Source: Candidatus Obscuribacterales bacterium
GTDB taxonomy: Bacteria; Cyanobacteriota; Vampirovibrionia; Obscuribacterales; Obscuribacteraceae
DNA: 64,000 nucleotides
Direction of reading: 5' to 3'
Assembly (NCBI GenBank): GCA_019637435.1
Contig: JAHBVO010000001.1
Span: forward strand, 1,178,001-1,242,000
Made by a program: the position numbers and the translations under genes. The notes under the pieces are model-generated. The model searched no databases, was not told the origin of the DNA, and saw only the letters and a list, made by a program, of their open reading frames with translations. Positions 36,687 to 45,451 of the stretch are shown here, one piece after another. How positions within the stretch are numbered: position 1 is the stretch's first letter; the number at the start of each line of letters is the position of its first letter.

Positions 36687-36698
36687 CGACGCCTGTTG

Positions 36699-37439
36699 TT
36701 ATCGGATTTCTTCGTCTTCTTTGATTTCGAGAAGAACAGCGTCGTGCTCGTCCTTGCGCTCCTGCGTAATCAATTTTGCGCCGCCATCTTTGCCCATATT
36801 GCCCTTGAGCGCGAGCAATTCCATCTCGATGTCAGCCTGACCCTCGAAGCTCTTGAATTTCTTCTCCAGGGAGTCAGTGCCGAGCTCTGCCAGCGCAGCA
36901 GCGCGTGCTTCCTTCTCAGCGACCTTTGTTTCCATTCTTTCAAAGGTTGATAGCGCACCCGACGCGGATGATTTTGAGAGAATCTCGTTTGCTTTCGATG
37001 TCGCTTGAGCGGCTTTGTCTCTTGCGATAAGGACTTGCTTCTTCGTGTAAGCCTTCTGAACTTCGTTCTCAAGTTCGGTAAGACGCTGACGCAGATTCGA
37101 TGTTGCCTCTTTCTGCGACTTGAGCTGAACTTCTAAATCCGCCGCAGCCTGTGCATACTGTGTTTTGCGCTGCAATGCCTGGCGAGCAAGGTCGTCATTA
37201 TTTTGTTGAACAGCCATTGCTGCTCGGTTTTGCCAGGTAGCTGCCTGGTCTTTGTTCTTCTGAAGCTGCTGTTCGAGCTGTTTTTCAGTGGCAATGGCCT
37301 GAGCAACTGCTTGTCGAACCTGAATCAGGTTGGACTGCAGCTCCTGATAAGTCTGTTCAAGCATCATCTGGGGGTCTTCGACCTTGCCCAGTAAGGCATT
37401 TACCATTGCCTTGAAAACCATCGCGATGCGATCGAACAT
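36699..37439 (-). CDS. PspA/IM30 (Vipp1) family membrane-stress protein
   Basis: A 246-residue, almost entirely alpha-helical protein starting 'MFDRIAMVFKAMVNALLGKVEDP', the amphipathic membrane-binding helix of the PspA/Vipp1 (ESCRT-III-like) family, followed by a long coiled coil. In Cyanobacteria Vipp1 maintains thylakoids; in non-photosynthetic bacteria PspA protects the cytoplasmic membrane. The C-terminal 25 residues after the helical core are longer than in E. coli PspA, so a Vipp1-like origin is possible. It lies divergent to the atp operon. Confidence 0.88.
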   Translation of the reverse strand: MFDRIAMVFKAMVNALLGKVEDPQMMLEQTYQELQSNLIQVRQAVAQAIATEKQLEQQLQKNKDQAATWQNRAAMAVQQNNDDLARQALQRKTQYAQAAADLEVQLKSQKEATSNLRQRLTELENEVQKAYTKKQVLIARDKAAQATSKANEILSKSSASGALSTFERMETKVAEKEARAAALAELGTDSLEKKFKSFEGQADIEMELLALKGNMGKDGGAKLITQERKDEHDAVLLEIKEDEEIR

Positions 37440-37681
37440 TCTAGAACAACTCCTTTTGGCTTCGGGCTCAGAGTCCTTGGCCGCAACTTTTCACTACCAG
37501 ATAATTAAGTGTATCAAATACTCAAAATTGTTATTCCCAAACTTTAATTGGTCAACCGCATAGATAAGGTCATAAGTGAAGGTACATTAAATGTAGAGGA
37601 TGCTATGAAGTGTCTGAGAACCTAATGAAACGCTTGACGAGCACACTTCAAAGTATCTTGAATGGACAGGGTTAAAAGAAG

Positions 37682-37987
37682 ATGAAAGATCTAGCCGAGG
37701 TGAAAGTGACTCAAAGTGGTGGACCTCCGATGTGGGCGGTGGCGGCGCAGTGGGGAATGGCACTGGTGGCCTACACATGCATCTTCGGTTTCGGCGGATA
37801 TTATATCGGCGATCACTTCATGAACAGCCGTCTCTGGGCGTTGGGGTTGATGATGTTTGGTCTCGTGGGTGGCTTCAGTGCCGCTATCTTTCAAATCTTT
37901 CGTCAATCCATGGCGATCGACCGCTCGACGCCAAATCGTGGAAAGCCTTTACCGGACGAGCCCAAAGAAGATCCCTGGGCGAAGTAA
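37682..37987 (+). CDS. atpI: ATP synthase protein I (AtpI/AtpZ family)
   Basis: A 101-residue protein with two membrane helices ('WGMALVAYTCIFGFGGYYIGDHF' and 'LGLMMFGLVGGFSAAIFQIF'), the AtpI/AtpZ layout. It assists assembly of the c-ring or supplies Mg. It is the first gene of the atp cluster, 186 nt before atpB. The C-terminal tail is Pro/Glu-rich. Confidence 0.82.
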   Translation: MKDLAEVKVTQSGGPPMWAVAAQWGMALVAYTCIFGFGGYYIGDHFMNSRLWALGLMMFGLVGGFSAAIFQIFRQSMAIDRSTPNRGKPLPDEPKEDPWAK

Positions 37988-38173
37988 AACCGTTTTCGCT
38001 TTTCGGTTGCATCTTGGGAACGCTCGTCTAATGCCGATTCTCAAGATTCATTACTGTTCGGTTTCGCGGCGCGAAGGCGCTGCAACGCATTAATTGTTGT
38101 CTGATATCATTTCATGTCGTGTTCTATAAGCAGCTCTTAGCGCTTTAGAACCTCGAGTCGCTGTGGGGGCAAA

Positions 38174-38944
38174 ATGTTAGACAAGCACTTAAATCCGGGG
38201 CAGTTTGAGGCGCTCAAGCCAATTGGGGAGATTAACATCCCGGCACTTGGCGGGCTAGGAAATTTCTCGACTCTCCACGTTGATACCCTCGCGAGCAGTT
38301 GGCTCTGCATGGGCATCATTCTTGTCGCAGCAGCAGCAATACGCCCCACCTTGAAAAGTGACGGACCTGGTGGCGCTGGACAGGCTATCGCAGAGGGTCT
38401 CTACAACTTTATCGACGACCTCTGTCGCAATCAGATCGGTCATGACTACAAGAAATTCTTACCGTTGATTGCGGCGATATTTATTTTTGTGTTAATGGGC
38501 AATTTGTTCGGAATCTTTCCATGGGGAGCTTTCGTGCATATTCCTGGATGGCCGCATTTACCCAATGGCCATGAGCATTTCGAAGTTGCATCACCAACCA
38601 CTGACATCAACGTAACGCTCGGCTTGGCAGTGATTGCGGTCATCACGTACGTCTGGGCCGGCTTCCAAAAACACGGAATGCATTATGGACAGATGTATTT
38701 CACGCCGCTGGGCATCATCGAATGGATGGACTTGATTATTCGTCCAGCCACACTGACACTGCGTCTTCTGCTCGTTATCACCGCAGACGAGTTGACCAGA
38801 ATGGTGGCATTGCTCCTCTTGCCATGGATCGTCGCGCCAGTCGCTGTCATGGGATTCGAGATTTTCATCGCGTTGTTGCAAGCCTTCGTATTTTCGTTGT
38901 TGACTTCGATTTACATTGGCTTGGCGGTCGCAGACCACCACTAA
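38174..38944 (+). CDS. atpB: ATP synthase F0 subunit a
   Basis: A 256-residue proton-channel subunit with about five to six membrane helices. 'LRLLLVITADELTRMVALLLLP' carries the essential Arg in the helix facing the c-ring, and 'GNLFGIFPWG' is the usual helix start. ATG 38174 follows GGGGG. Confidence 0.93.
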   Translation: MLDKHLNPGQFEALKPIGEINIPALGGLGNFSTLHVDTLASSWLCMGIILVAAAAIRPTLKSDGPGGAGQAIAEGLYNFIDDLCRNQIGHDYKKFLPLIAAIFIFVLMGNLFGIFPWGAFVHIPGWPHLPNGHEHFEVASPTTDINVTLGLAVIAVITYVWAGFQKHGMHYGQMYFTPLGIIEWMDLIIRPATLTLRLLLVITADELTRMVALLLLPWIVAPVAVMGFEIFIALLQAFVFSLLTSIYIGLAVADHH

Positions 38945-39104
38945 CGTACTGATATAATCTAAGGCGTTCTTTGAAGCGAACTGGCTTGAATTCTCGAATT
39001 TCGAAGGTTCGGTTAGTACAGTTTCATGTGGCAGCACACGCTAATTATTCGAATCGGTACAAAGAAAAGTTCGTAGGTTAGCTAGTTAGTCGAGGGAGAA
39101 AAAA

Positions 39105-39401
39105 GTGGACCACCAATTAATTGCCCAAGCAGGTACAGTTGCAGCTGATCCAGCTCAAATGGAAGTGATGATCAAAGTCGCTTCGAGAATCGGCGCAGGT
39201 ATCGCCGCAGTTGGCGTTTTCGGTCCTGGAATCGGAATCGGAATCGCAGCATCGAAAGCACTCGAAGGTATGGCACGCCAACCTGAAATGACTGGTAAGC
39301 TCCTTGCAAACGGCATCATCTTCGCCGCTTTGATGGAAGCTCTCGGTCTGTTCGCTTTCGTCGTAGCAGTTCTTCTTTACTTGTTCCCGCTCGGTTTCTA
39401 A
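39105..39401 (+). CDS. atpE: ATP synthase F0 subunit c
   Basis: A 98-residue c-ring subunit with two membrane helices: helix 1 with the Gly-rich 'GPGIGIGIAASKALEGMARQPE' and helix 2 with the ion-binding Glu in 'FAALMEALGLFAF'. Ala and Leu after the Glu, and no Gln/Ser/Tyr sodium set, point to protons. The N-terminus is about 15 residues longer than usual. It starts at GTG 39105 after GAGGGAG. A strong hairpin follows. Confidence 0.95.
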   Translation: MDHQLIAQAGTVAADPAQMEVMIKVASRIGAGIAAVGVFGPGIGIGIAASKALEGMARQPEMTGKLLANGIIFAALMEALGLFAFVVAVLLYLFPLGF

Positions 39402-39417
39402 AAATCAAACCGAAGAC

Positions 39418-39448
39418 CTGCATGAGCGATTTTGCATTGCTCATGCAG
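39418..39448 (+). promoter_or_regulatory. Hairpin after atpE
   Basis: A perfect 10-bp stem CTGCATGAGC/GCTCATGCAG with an 11-nt loop, between atpE and the b' gene. There is no T-run. It could stabilise the upstream atpE message or partly terminate, giving the higher yield of subunit c that the ring requires. Confidence 0.55.
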
Positions 39449-39511
39449 GGAGTTAGACAGGATCGCGAGCACAACTTGCGAGAAAAATACTGACGGAATC
39501 CGTAAGAAGAA

Positions 39512-39991
39512 ATGCTTTTTCCAAACGCAACAATCATAGTGTTCATAATCAGCTTCTTGATTTTCATGATGCTCTTGAACGAGATCTTCTTGAAACCAGT
39601 TGGAGAAGCAATCGAGGCTCGCAATCGTAAGATCGCGGCTGGTCTCGAAGCAAGCAAAGGATCTCGCGATGAGATTCGAGCTCTCACCGAGGAATACGAA
39701 AAACGTCTTGCTGCTACTCGCGAAGAAGCGCAAACCGTCATCAGCACTGCTGTGACGTCCGCGCAGACTGTTCGCAACAAAGAGCTTGGAGCTATGAAAG
39801 ATCGTGCTCGTAAACGTCTCGATGAGTCACGAGAACAACTGCAGTCTGAGAAGACCGTTCTCATCGATAACCTTGTAAGTGAAGAAGCGCAGCTGGTGTC
39901 GCAAATCGTCGGCAAGGTTTTAAACGACCCGAGCAAATCGGTCGAAGTCAATTCGGAATCGGTTAAGCAAGCACTGGAGGGAGCAGTCTGA
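39512..39991 (+). CDS. ATP synthase F0 subunit b'
   Basis: A 159-residue peripheral-stalk subunit: one N-terminal membrane helix ('IIVFIISFLIFMMLLNEIFLKPV') and a long coiled coil. Its presence together with a second b gene is the cyanobacterial/alphaproteobacterial b-b' heterodimer. (In cyanobacterial naming this is atpG.) The stop overlaps the b start by 1 nt (TGATG). Confidence 0.9.
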   Translation: MLFPNATIIVFIISFLIFMMLLNEIFLKPVGEAIEARNRKIAAGLEASKGSRDEIRALTEEYEKRLAATREEAQTVISTAVTSAQTVRNKELGAMKDRARKRLDESREQLQSEKTVLIDNLVSEEAQLVSQIVGKVLNDPSKSVEVNSESVKQALEGAV

Positions 39992-40572
39992 TGTTCTTCT
40001 TTGCCACAGAAACAGCTCACCACCAGATGGGTCTCATAGATGTCATCCTGGATTGGAAACTCAATGTAATCAACTGGTTATTGTTGGTTGCATTTCTTGT
40101 TTATGGATGGAACAAATTGGTTCCGCCGAAACTGGCTCAGAGAGAGCAATCAATCAATGAAGCTCTGACTGTAGCCGAGCGTTCCAAACAAGAAGCGGAC
40201 GCTCTTCTTGCTGAGCAGAAAGCGAAACTCGCTGACGCTGAGAAAGAAAGAGAAAAAATCGTTGATGAAGCCAAGGCTGTTGCAAAACAGCTGCAAGCGG
40301 ACATCGAATCTCAGACCAAGCGTGAAGTAGCGGATCTCGAGAAGAAAATGGAATCGGCGATTGCCAACGAGCGGCAACTGATCATTACTGAAGTTCGCAC
40401 TGCCGCGGTCAAAGCCGCGATGGAACTTTCCAGGCATCATCTAGAAAAGAGCGTCTCGGAAGCGGACAACAAGCGCTTGCTCACGCAATTTATGCAAGAG
40501 CTAGACAGTTTGGATAGCGGAAAGTCATATCCTCCGGGCACCGCAGTTGGTGCGACCGGAAGAAGCGAATAA
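39991..40572 (+). CDS. atpF: ATP synthase F0 subunit b
   Basis: A 193-residue stalk subunit. After about 30 polar residues there is one membrane helix ('VINWLLLVAFLVYGWNKLVPPKL'), then a charged coiled coil. The N-terminal extension before the helix is typical of cyanobacterial b subunits. A Gly/Pro/Ser-rich tail ends the protein. Confidence 0.9.
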   Translation: MFFFATETAHHQMGLIDVILDWKLNVINWLLLVAFLVYGWNKLVPPKLAQREQSINEALTVAERSKQEADALLAEQKAKLADAEKEREKIVDEAKAVAKQLQADIESQTKREVADLEKKMESAIANERQLIITEVRTAAVKAAMELSRHHLEKSVSEADNKRLLTQFMQELDSLDSGKSYPPGTAVGATGRSE

Positions 40573-40596
40573 TTTAGTCGGAGGCACTGGAACTAA

Positions 40597-41148
40597 ATGA
40601 AGGGCGAGTTGGCAGCAGTCGCAACACAGTACGCAGAAGCAGTACTGGAGCTTGCGGAACAAGCTGGTCCGGGAACTGACGATAAGGTTCTCGACGATCT
40701 CAAAGCTATCAATACAGTGCTGGAACAAACTCCGGATCTTGTGGTGATCTTGAATCATCCGGCGATTGACGGAGAGCAGAAATCCCAACTGCTTCTCAAA
40801 TCGTTCGAAGGCAAAATCAGTGATACCACGCAACGTTTGCTCCGTCTGCTCGCAGACCGCCGCCGCCTGGACACGCTGAAACCGCTCGAAGAGAAGTATG
40901 CGGAACTTTTGAGAGCTCGCAAAAATATCGTGAGCGCAAAACTCACAAGTTCAAAAGAGTTGAGCCAATCGGAAGTCGCCGATATCAAAGCAAGACTCAC
41001 CGAACACCTCGGTAAGAAGTTGGAACTTGAAGTCGAAGTCGACAAAAGTCTTTTGGGCGGAGTCGTTCTTCGTCTCGGAGACCAGGTTATTGACGGAAGC
41101 TTGAAGGGCAAACTCGCAGTCATAGAAAAACAATTGACAGCGGTTTAA
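40597..41148 (+). CDS. atpH: ATP synthase F1 subunit delta
   Basis: A 183-residue subunit linking the alpha-3 beta-3 head to the b stalk. The N-terminal helical domain starts 'AVATQYAEAVLELAEQAG', and the C-terminal part has the 'LLGGVVLRLGDQVIDGSLKGKL' signature, the most conserved delta motif. It follows atpF by 24 nt. Confidence 0.93.
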   Translation: MKGELAAVATQYAEAVLELAEQAGPGTDDKVLDDLKAINTVLEQTPDLVVILNHPAIDGEQKSQLLLKSFEGKISDTTQRLLRLLADRRRLDTLKPLEEKYAELLRARKNIVSAKLTSSKELSQSEVADIKARLTEHLGKKLELEVEVDKSLLGGVVLRLGDQVIDGSLKGKLAVIEKQLTAV

Positions 41149-41230
41149 ACCGAAACAGTTTTTCAAACGCATCATATATGGTGCAGGTTAAAGAGTAAGG
41201 ACACCGAATAACAGAGGTTAGGAAAACAAA

Positions 41231-42754
41231 ATGGCAATCAGACCCGACGAGATTACCTCGGTTTTGAAGTCACAACTGGAGCAGTACAAGTCGCAGCTCA
41301 ACGTCAGCAACGTCGGCAGCGTTCTCCAGGTAGGCGATGGTATCGCTCGTGTCTATGGCATGGAAAAAGCGATGTCGATGGAACTCGTTGAGTTCGCTGA
41401 TCCGGACAAAACCATGGGCATGGTTCTTAACCTTGAAGAAGATAACGTCGGTGTCGTTATCCTTGGTGAGGGGCGCAAAATTCATGAAGGCATGGAAGTA
41501 AAAACAACGGGTCGTATCGCTTCGATCCCCGTTGGTGAAGCCATGCTCGGTCGCGTTATCAACTCAATCGGAACGCCTCTCGATGGCAAAGGACCGATTG
41601 CATCGACCGAATTCTCACCGATGGAAATCATCGCTCCCGGTATCGTAAAACGTAAATCGGTTCACGAGCCTCTGATGACCGGTCTTACCGCTATCGACGC
41701 TATGATTCCGATTGGACGTGGTCAGCGCGAACTTATCATCGGCGACCGTCAGACTGGTAAAACTGCCATCGCCATCGATACCATCATCAACCAGAAGAAT
41801 CAGCCCGACAGACCGATCTGCATCTACGTCGCAATCGGACAAAAATCGTCGAACGTCGGTCGTATCCACAAGATCCTTGAAGAGCAAGGCGCGATGGAAT
41901 ACACCGTAATCATCACCGCTGCTGCAACTGACGCACCGGCGCTGCAATTCCTCGCACCGTACGCAGGATGCGCAATCGGCGAGTACTTCATGAACAAAGG
42001 ACAGCACGCTGTCGTTATCTTCGACGACTTGTCGAAGCACGCGCAAGCTTACCGCGCAATGTCGCTCCTGCTCCGTCGTCCGCCAGGTCGTGAAGCGTTC
42101 CCTGGAGACGTATTCTATTTGCACAGCCGTCTTCTCGAGCGTTCTGCAAAATTGTCCGATGCTCTCGGCGCTGGCTCCATGACTGCTCTTCCGATTGTTG
42201 AAACACAAGCCGGCGACGTATCCGCATACATTCCGACCAACGTAATCTCAATCACAGACGGACAGATCTTCCTTGAAACAGACTTGTTCTACGCCGGTAT
42301 CCGTCCTGCTATCAACGCAGGTATCTCGGTATCCCGTGTAGGAGGCGCCGCTCAAACCAAAGCTATGAAAGCCGTAGCCGGTAAGCTCCGTCTCGACTTG
42401 GCGCAATTCAGAGAATTGGAATCGTTCGCTCAGTTCGCTTCCGACCTCGATAAAGCGACACAAGATCAAATACGCCGCGGTCAAAAACTGATGGAAGTTT
42501 TGAAACAGCCTCAGTTCCAGCCGCTCAACCTCGCGGAACAAGTTTCCATTATCTACGCCGCTAACAACGGACTTCTCGATGATGTTGAAACCAGCAGCCT
42601 TCAGAAGTTCAAAGAAGAGTGGTTCAAGTATCTCGCTGCTCAAGCGAAAGATCTGTCGGCGAAGATCCTCACTGGCGACAAGCTCAGCGACGAAACAGAG
42701 AAAGAACTCAAAGAGCACGTCTCGAAGTTCAAAACCAATTTCTTCGTCAAGTAG
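41231..42754 (+). CDS. atpA: ATP synthase F1 subunit alpha
   Basis: A 507-residue regulatory nucleotide-binding subunit. Walker A GDRQTGKT (about residue 171), '[12 protein letters not shown]', and '[22 protein letters not shown]' are present. Length is normal. It is followed after a GC-rich hairpin by the gamma gene; the beta and epsilon genes are not next in line, as in Cyanobacteria where they form a second operon. Confidence 0.97.
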   Translation: MAIRPDEITSVLKSQLEQYKSQLNVSNVGSVLQVGDGIARVYGMEKAMSMELVEFADPDKTMGMVLNLEEDNVGVVILGEGRKIHEGMEVKTTGRIASIPVGEAMLGRVINSIGTPLDGKGPIASTEFSPMEIIAPGIVKRKSVHEPLMTGLTAIDAMIPIGRGQRELIIGDRQTGKTAIAIDTIINQKNQPDRPICIYVAIGQKSSNVGRIHKILEEQGAMEYTVIITAAATDAPALQFLAPYAGCAIGEYFMNKGQHAVVIFDDLSKHAQAYRAMSLLLRRPPGREAFPGDVFYLHSRLLERSAKLSDALGAGSMTALPIVETQAGDVSAYIPTNVISITDGQIFLETDLFYAGIRPAINAGISVSRVGGAAQTKAMKAVAGKLRLDLAQFRELESFAQFASDLDKATQDQIRRGQKLMEVLKQPQFQPLNLAEQVSIIYAANNGLLDDVETSSLQKFKEEWFKYLAAQAKDLSAKILTGDKLSDETEKELKEHVSKFKTNFFVK

Positions 42755-42774
42755 TTAAAGAACGATTCGTTCGG

Positions 42775-42793
42775 CCCGGCTCTCTGAGCCGGG
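42775..42793 (+). promoter_or_regulatory. GC-rich hairpin between atpA and gamma gene
   Basis: Stem CCCGGCTC/GAGCCGGG with a 3-nt loop, followed only by TTT. It is either a weak attenuator or an mRNA stability element that lowers gamma relative to alpha. Confidence 0.5.
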
Positions 42794-42817
42794 TTTCCTG
42801 AGGTACTCAAGAATCAA

Positions 42818-43759
42818 ATGGCAAACCTGAAAGCTATTCGTGGACGGATTAAAAGCGTCAAGTCGACGCAGAAAATTACGAAAGCAATGCAAATGGTGGC
42901 AGCTGCTCGAGTGAGAAGAGCGCAGGCGAGAACCCTCGCGACACGCCCGTTTACGAAGAAAATCATTCAGATGCTTCAGCAAGTCGTTCATGAAGCGAAT
43001 GCTGTCGACTTGCAAGACATTCCGTTGTTGCATAAGCGCGAGCATATCAAACGAGTAGCGTTGATCGTTATCTCGTCAGACCGCGGACTGTGCGGCTCTT
43101 ATAACACCAACGTTTTCAAAGCAACCATCAGACGCATTCATCAGCTCAGAGCTGAAAGCAAAGAAGTTGTTTTGATAACGATTGGTTTAAAGGCGACTGG
43201 ATTCTTCAAGCGCATTAAAGAAGTAGAGAGAATTAAGACATACACGAACTTGCCAGCGATTCCTACTTTTGAAACTGCGAAGATGGTGGCAGATTATGCC
43301 AACCACCTCTACGTTCACGGTAAGCCTCCGGAATCCGATCACAAGCCGAACTACGACGCTCCAGCTGATATGAGCCAGCGCGTAGATCAAGTCGAAATCA
43401 TTGGAACTCGTTTCTTGAACCTCGGCAAACAAGAAACTGCCGAAGTCCAATTTCTGCCTGTGCAACTTCCCGAGGGCATCGATCACTTCCCGATGAGCGC
43501 CGAAACAATCTTCGAACCTACTCTTACCGAGTTGATGGAAGAGGAATTGATTCCCAAGTACGTCGACAATGTAATTTATCAAGCAATGCTCGAAGCTTCG
43601 GCTTCTGAGCTCGCTGCACGTATGAATGCCATGAGTAACGCAACTTCGAAAGCTTCTGAGCTGATTCAGGAGCTGACCCTTGTTTATAACAAGGCGCGTC
43701 AGGGCGATATTACGCAACAGCTTCTCGAAATTGTCGGCGGTGCCGAGGCTCTGAAGTAG
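42818..43759 (+). CDS. atpG: ATP synthase F1 subunit gamma
   Basis: A 313-residue rotor subunit. The N-terminal 'MANLKAIRGRIKSVKSTQKITKAMQMVAAARVRRAQ' helix and C-terminal 'ARMNAMSNATSKASELIQELTLVYNKARQ' helix form the rotating coiled coil. 'DRGLCGSYNTNVFK' is conserved. An insert near residues 195-225 is longer than in E. coli; cyanobacterial gamma subunits also carry an insert, though I cannot show it is the same. (Named atpC in Cyanobacteria.). Confidence 0.94.
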   Translation: MANLKAIRGRIKSVKSTQKITKAMQMVAAARVRRAQARTLATRPFTKKIIQMLQQVVHEANAVDLQDIPLLHKREHIKRVALIVISSDRGLCGSYNTNVFKATIRRIHQLRAESKEVVLITIGLKATGFFKRIKEVERIKTYTNLPAIPTFETAKMVADYANHLYVHGKPPESDHKPNYDAPADMSQRVDQVEIIGTRFLNLGKQETAEVQFLPVQLPEGIDHFPMSAETIFEPTLTELMEEELIPKYVDNVIYQAMLEASASELAARMNAMSNATSKASELIQELTLVYNKARQGDITQQLLEIVGGAEALK

Positions 43760-43786
43760 CCTCGAAGTTGACAGAACCATGTAAGG

Positions 43787-43821
43787 CGGGCGCTCCAAGA
43801 TTGGGCGCCCGTTTCGCTTTT
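43787..43821 (+). terminator. Terminator of the atp operon
   Basis: CGGGCGC/GCGCCCG stem with an 11-nt loop followed by TTTCGCTTTT, 27 nt after the gamma stop. Confidence 0.85.
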
Positions 43822-43878
43822 AAGATTTTAGGTATTGGGCGATGAGATTAATGTGAGATCGAATAGATATGCTGTTAT

Positions 43879-43897
43879 GATAATGAAAACGATTATC
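43879..43897 (+). promoter_or_regulatory. Fur-box-like operator
   Basis: GATAATGAAAACGATTATC matches the classical 19-bp Fur consensus at 16 positions and is nearly palindromic. It lies 27 nt before the ATG of the TonB-like gene, where a bound repressor would block transcription when iron is available. Confidence 0.75.
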
Positions 43898-43923
43898 ATT
43901 CTTGCCTGGTGTTGGTATTTTCG

Positions 43924-44484
43924 ATGTCTTCACGTCTTTCGCTATGTCGTAATCTGGGAGCCGCTTTAGCCGCTTTAGCCGCCGTCTTCGCACTTTCGAT
44001 GGGCTATTCAGGCGCCGCATTTGCACAGGAAGCTAGTTCTGCGACTGCAGATAGGATAGAAACGTCCGGTCGAACGGTCACTTTCGGAACAGCCGCAACT
44101 ACGGTTTCGGAAACCAAAACTCCCCTTGCTGAAAACCACGCAGAATCCAGGGAGACCCCGCCTGAGCCCAAGGGAAAAACGCTGGTTTTGAAGGGCGGGA
44201 CCACCGATTCGTCGAATTATGAAGACGCTCTCGCTATTGAAGCTCCGCAGCCGGAACTCCCTGCCGAACACAACGAGCAGGGGATTAAAACCAGCTGCTG
44301 CGCGCGATTCACAATCGAGGAAGACGGCAAGTTCTCCGTTCGACTGGTTTCATCAACCGGCTCCCAGGAAGTTGATGACTTGGCGCTGGCTACGCTCAGG
44401 CGATGGAAGTTCAAGCCAGCTCAATTGAACGGAAAAGCCGTAAAGTCGAGCCGCAAGATCAAGATTGAATTTGAAATTGAGTAG
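43924..44484 (+). CDS. TonB-like energy-transducing protein
   Basis: A 186-residue protein with an N-terminal signal/anchor helix (LGAALAALAAVFALSMG), a Pro/Glu/Lys-rich spacer and a C-terminal TonB domain ('FSVRLVSSTGSQEVDDLALATLRRWKFKPAQLNGKAV'). It would transmit the proton-motive force to outer-membrane receptors. The helix is followed by A-F-A-Q-E, so cleavage is possible, which would be odd for TonB. ATG 43924 is one of several starts (GTG 43909). The Fur box suggests iron control, shared with the receptor at 45452. Confidence 0.75.
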   Translation: MSSRLSLCRNLGAALAALAAVFALSMGYSGAAFAQEASSATADRIETSGRTVTFGTAATTVSETKTPLAENHAESRETPPEPKGKTLVLKGGTTDSSNYEDALAIEAPQPELPAEHNEQGIKTSCCARFTIEEDGKFSVRLVSSTGSQEVDDLALATLRRWKFKPAQLNGKAVKSSRKIKIEFEIE

Positions 44485-44494
44485 TTAGTTCAGA

Positions 44495-45202
44495 CTACTC
44501 TTCGATTGAGCTCATGACGCCACGCAAGTGTTGTCTGAACGTGTAGGTAGCGTCTATGTTTCTGCGGTTCAGGAACTCGGCGAACTCGAATTGTTTTCGA
44601 AGCGAATTTCCTTCCACTGCGCTCCTGGCTTGCTTGATCTCGCGTTGTCTTATAGCCATGGCCGTTTCAATAATGCGATCTAAGAACTTTGTTTCAACAA
44701 AAACAACTCCGTCTTGATCGACTATCGCCGTATGGTTAGCTGTTAATACCGCATCGCCGAAACGCGCATTTTCAAAGGCTTCCGGCTCACGCTCATCAAG
44801 GCGACTAGGACCACTAGGAAATGCGCCATAAGAGAAAACCGGCAAACCAATCTTTCTCAAATCTCTGGTATCACGATGCAAACCCCAGACCACAATTGCT
44901 TGAAGACCCGCATGTTTAGCTTCTAAAGCTACCAGATCGCCTATGCACGCCTCGTCGGTTCGGCCGCGGTTGTCTATGACGAGAATCGCGTCCTTTACGT
45001 CTGTTTTTTCAATCACTTCGAGAAAAACATCGACGCTACCGTAGTGCCGAACCGGTACGACGCGACCGATGAGAGCGTTTTCCGAATTCTGGTCCTCGTT
45101 TACAGCATGAATCCCTGCCGGCGCCATGTGGAACGTGATGTTCTCCTTGATGCATGCGTCAGCGATCTGAGCAGTGGCAATTTCGATTCTTCCCGTGGTC
45201 AT
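44495..45202 (-). CDS. RraA-like family protein
   Basis: A 235-residue protein of the RraA/HMG-aldolase (dimethylmenaquinone methyltransferase-like) fold: '[10 protein letters not shown]', '[56 protein letters not shown]' includes the DxGG/RD-type pocket. Related proteins are class II aldolases or RNase E regulators, so the reaction is open. The start at 45202 is chosen because AGGA is 6 nt upstream. It is longer at its C-terminus (about 70 residues) than minimal RraA. Confidence 0.82.
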   Translation of the reverse strand: MTTGRIEIATAQIADACIKENITFHMAPAGIHAVNEDQNSENALIGRVVPVRHYGSVDVFLEVIEKTDVKDAILVIDNRGRTDEACIGDLVALEAKHAGLQAIVVWGLHRDTRDLRKIGLPVFSYGAFPSGPSRLDEREPEAFENARFGDAVLTANHTAIVDQDGVVFVETKFLDRIIETAMAIRQREIKQARSAVEGNSLRKQFEFAEFLNRRNIDATYTFRQHLRGVMSSIEE

Positions 45203-45309
45203 AGGCTGTCCTGCAAGTCGGTAAGACATCAATATTCTACTGGACGGTTTACAAGTGCAGATCCAGGATGCGAAGGGTTGATTTGCCTGGTTTTGTGTAA
45301 TATCATTTT

Positions 45310-45328
45310 GAAAATGAAAACGATTACC
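45310..45328 (+). promoter_or_regulatory. Second Fur-box-like operator
   Basis: GAAAATGAAAACGATTACC matches the Fur consensus at 14 of 19 positions and shares the core AATGAAAACGATTA with the box at 43879. It precedes the TonB-dependent receptor by about 120 nt. Confidence 0.6.
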
Positions 45329-45451
45329 ATTTTAAAACAGGCGGTAAAACCTTGACCTTGGCTAAAGCTGAAGCAACCGTTTTCAGAACGCGAGTCGAAT
45401 CTCACACGCGGATTATTTAAATTCGCAACCAACCTGGAATCCGAAGTACTT

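Noticed and set aside
43760..43908. Loss of ATP synthase beta and epsilon genes
   Set aside because: In Cyanobacteria these form a separate operon, so absence here is expected and not evidence of loss.
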